Shown here one piece after another: positions 62,613-64,000 of a stretch of DNA of 64,000 nucleotides; position 1 is the stretch's first letter; each line of letters begins with the position of its first letter. The notes beneath the pieces were generated by a model that saw only the letters and a list, made by a program, of their open reading frames with translations, was not told the DNA's origin and searched no databases. This stretch comes from Dyella subtropica (GTDB taxonomy: Bacteria > Pseudomonadota > Gammaproteobacteria > Xanthomonadales > Rhodanobacteraceae). The position numbers and the translations under genes were made by a program. The stretch is from contig NZ_JAPDPD010000023.1 of assembly GCF_026283965.1 (NCBI RefSeq), forward strand, positions 1 through 64,000, written 5' to 3'.

Positions 62613-63452
62613 ATGGCCCGCATGGTTAACGATGCTAGCACGCAGAATTCGACCCTGGCGGGCCACTTGCTCGATCAGTACGCCGGGCGCATTGCACGCT
62701 CCAAACGACCGTATCTGCTCGGCCTTTCCGGTCTCCAGGGCAGCGGCAAGAGCACGCTGGCGCGTGAACTGAAGCGGCAGGCCGAGGCTCGCGGGTGGTC
62801 TACCGAGGTGCTCTCGCTGGACGATTTCTATTACAACCGCAGCGACCGCGAGGCACTGGCTCACCAGATCCACCCGCTGCTGCGCACGCGCGGCGTGCCC
62901 GGCACTCACGAAATCGAACTGCTGATGTCGGTGCTGGCGGCACTGCCCACCGCATCCGACAAGTTGCCGGTGCCCTACCCCCGCTTCGACAAAGGTCGCG
63001 ACACCCGCATACCGCCCTCGCGCTGGCCCAAGATCACCCGGTCGCCGAAGCTGGTGATCCTGGAAGGCTGGGCGCTAGGCATCCGCCCGCAACTGCAGTC
63101 CGCGTTGGAACCGCCGATCAACGAACTGGAGCGCAACGAAGACCCCGACGGCACCTGGCGTCATTGGGTCAACAAGCAATTGCGTGGCTACCAGCCGCTA
63201 TGGCGCAAGCTCGATGCCTTGATCGTATTGCAGGCGCCTAACTGGGATGTGGTTCGCCAATGGCGCAGCCAGCAGGAAGAAGCCTTGCTGGCGCGGCATG
63301 CGCCGCTGGCCATGGACGCCAAGGCCATGGCGCGCTTTCTCGCTCACTACGAACGTTTGAGCCGCCACGCTCTCGCCACGCTGCCCGCCCTGGCCGACAG
63401 CTGCGTGGAGTACGACACCCAGCGCCATGTGATCGGCTTGAGCCACGCCTGA
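62613..63452 (+). CDS. P-loop kinase, D-glycerate 3-kinase-like
   Basis: A 279-residue P-loop kinase of the uridine kinase/phosphoribulokinase superfamily. Walker A is GLQGSGKST (40-48). VLSLDDFYYNRSDREALAHQIHPLL and KLVILEGWALGIRP are typical of plant-type D-glycerate 3-kinases (GLYK) and yeast Tda10. It would phosphorylate D-glycerate to 3-phosphoglycerate in glycolate or serine metabolism, if the assignment holds. An in-frame ATG at 62622 is an alternative start. Divergent from pdxH. Confidence 0.85.
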   Translation: MARMVNDASTQNSTLAGHLLDQYAGRIARSKRPYLLGLSGLQGSGKSTLARELKRQAEARGWSTEVLSLDDFYYNRSDREALAHQIHPLLRTRGVPGTHEIELLMSVLAALPTASDKLPVPYPRFDKGRDTRIPPSRWPKITRSPKLVILEGWALGIRPQLQSALEPPINELERNEDPDGTWRHWVNKQLRGYQPLWRKLDALIVLQAPNWDVVRQWRSQQEEALLARHAPLAMDAKAMARFLAHYERLSRHALATLPALADSCVEYDTQRHVIGLSHA

Positions 63453-63491
63453 GCGCCGGCCGGCGGCTGCCGGCGCGGCGTAGCGAAATGA

Positions 63492-63695
63492 TTACTCGAC
63501 GAGGAAGCTGACCCGCATATTGATGCGCCATTCGGTGACGCTTCCATCTTCATCAGTGTCCACTTTGATGTCGTGGACCCAGGCGCCCTTGATGTGCTTG
63601 ACCGACTTGGCCGTCTTGCGCAGACCTTGCTTCACGGCGTCCTCCAAACCTTTGCTGGACGCGGAATTGATCTCGATGATCTTGGCTACCGACAT
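63492..63695 (-). CDS. Dodecin family protein
   Basis: A 67-residue dodecin, a hollow dodecamer that binds flavins (and CoA in some). The pattern VAKIIEINSASSKGLEDAVKQGL, AKSVKHIKGAWVHDIKV and the acidic DTDEDGSVTEWRINMRVSF is characteristic. GGAGG lies seven bases before the ATG. An open frame upstream of the ATG reaches toward the next repeat but is not conserved. Confidence 0.93.
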   Translation of the reverse strand: MSVAKIIEINSASSKGLEDAVKQGLRKTAKSVKHIKGAWVHDIKVDTDEDGSVTEWRINMRVSFLVE

Positions 63696-63800
63696 GGCAC
63701 AACCTCCGGTAATCCGCGCAGGCGGCGCGGTGCGCTCCCCCGAACGAGCAGTCTGGTCATCCGGGGGCTCGCCGGGCAAGCCGCAGTGCGGCAAGGCTTA

Positions 63801-63853
63801 GAGCCTGTTCATGATCTTCACGTAGCCCGCGCTGGGAGATCGCGAACAGGCTC
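63801..63853. repeat. Short paired GAGCCTGTTC repeat
   Basis: gagcctgttcatgatct (63801-63817) and agatcgcgaacaggctc (63837-63853) pair with two changes in 17. This is a minimal version of the repeat at 21448-21634, without inner hairpins. It directly abuts the ybjQ stop codon (63854-63856). Confidence 0.75.
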
Positions 63854-64000
63854 TTAGGCCAACGGCTCGACCTGCACGGCCGTGCCGTAGGCCAACACCT
63901 CGGTCACGCCCTCGGCCACGTCGTTGGCGTCGTAGCGCATGGCTATCACCGCGTTGGCTCCGTGCTCGGCGGCGTGCTGAAGCATCAGCTCGAAAGCCTC
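63854..64000 (-). CDS. YbjQ family protein, C-terminal part (cut by window edge)
   Basis: The last 48 residues of a YbjQ/UPF0145 (heavy-metal-binding-like) protein. The sequence EHGANAVIAMRYDAND and EVLAYGTAVQVEPLA is the typical C terminus of this pentameric family. The 5' part lies beyond position 64000. The stop codon abuts the short paired repeat. Confidence 0.82.
   Translation of the reverse strand, partial: EAFELMLQHAAEHGANAVIAMRYDANDVAEGVTEVLAYGTAVQVEPLA

Noticed and set aside
1-64000. CRISPR array, tRNA, rRNA, prophage or IS transposase
   Set aside because: No regularly spaced direct repeats, no cloverleaf with a TTCGA-type arm, and no integrase, transposase or phage structural gene was recognised on either strand.

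Overview
This 64 kb window is a GC-rich gammaproteobacterial chromosome segment. The gene families and the order rpoN-hpf-hprK-rapZ-EIIA(Man)-HPr-EI, together with the Oar-like TonB receptor, tamA-tamB and pilT-pilU, suggest the Xanthomonadales (Lysobacterales), probably the Rhodanobacteraceae (Dyella, Rhodanobacter, Luteibacter or Frateuria type). The genus is an inference from gene content. It is mostly core chromosome; no prophage, insertion sequence transposase, integrase, tRNA, rRNA or CRISPR array was recognised.

Layout. 1-0.3 kb: an elaborate nested inverted-repeat element abutting ibaG/bolA. 0.8-4.3 kb: Kdo synthesis and LPS export operon kdsD-kdsC-lptC-lptA-lptB. 4.5-11.1 kb: sigma-54 (rpoN), hpf and a regulatory phosphotransferase chain (hprK, rapZ, EIIA of the mannose family, HPr, enzyme I) with no sugar permease and no ptsN. 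11.2-14 kb: divergent LysR regulator/yeiH, then tsaB. 14.2-17.9 kb: an alpha/beta hydrolase, a probable regulator remnant, and a DGPF/YCII protein + VOC protein + ECF42-type sigma factor cluster. 18-21.3 kb: CLC channel with CBS domains, then a secreted His-rich protein translationally coupled to a SufR-like four-cysteine regulator. 21.6-26.9 kb: metallophosphoesterase, VOC protein, YoaA/DinG-type helicase, DUF4166-like and PepSY proteins. 26.9-38.9 kb (minus strand): lipoprotein, PBP1B, SDR-like protein, membrane TPR protein, relA, hrpA. 39-48 kb (plus): dps, a GH17-GT2 beta-glucan synthase, tamA, tamB. 48-55 kb: hutG-like protein, large lipoprotein, GST, TonB receptor. 55.5-64 kb: pilU, pilT, a repeat-filled gap where yggS might be expected, proC, yggT, a secreted protein, a BtuF-like protein, yjbQ, pdxH, a glycerate-kinase-like protein, dodecin, and partial ybjQ.

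The most unusual content is non-coding. Three elements (2-306, 21448-21634, 34748-34859) share one design: an outer inverted repeat enclosing two hairpins, so one strand could fold as a T or three-way junction. Their arms, and related solo or short copies, repeatedly touch or lie very near the stop codon of a neighbouring gene. A second family of four purine-rich/pyrimidine-rich long hairpins sits at about 4.35, 15.4, 56.7 and 61.4 kb. A third palindromic type is inserted in frame inside hrpA, adding about 65 residues.
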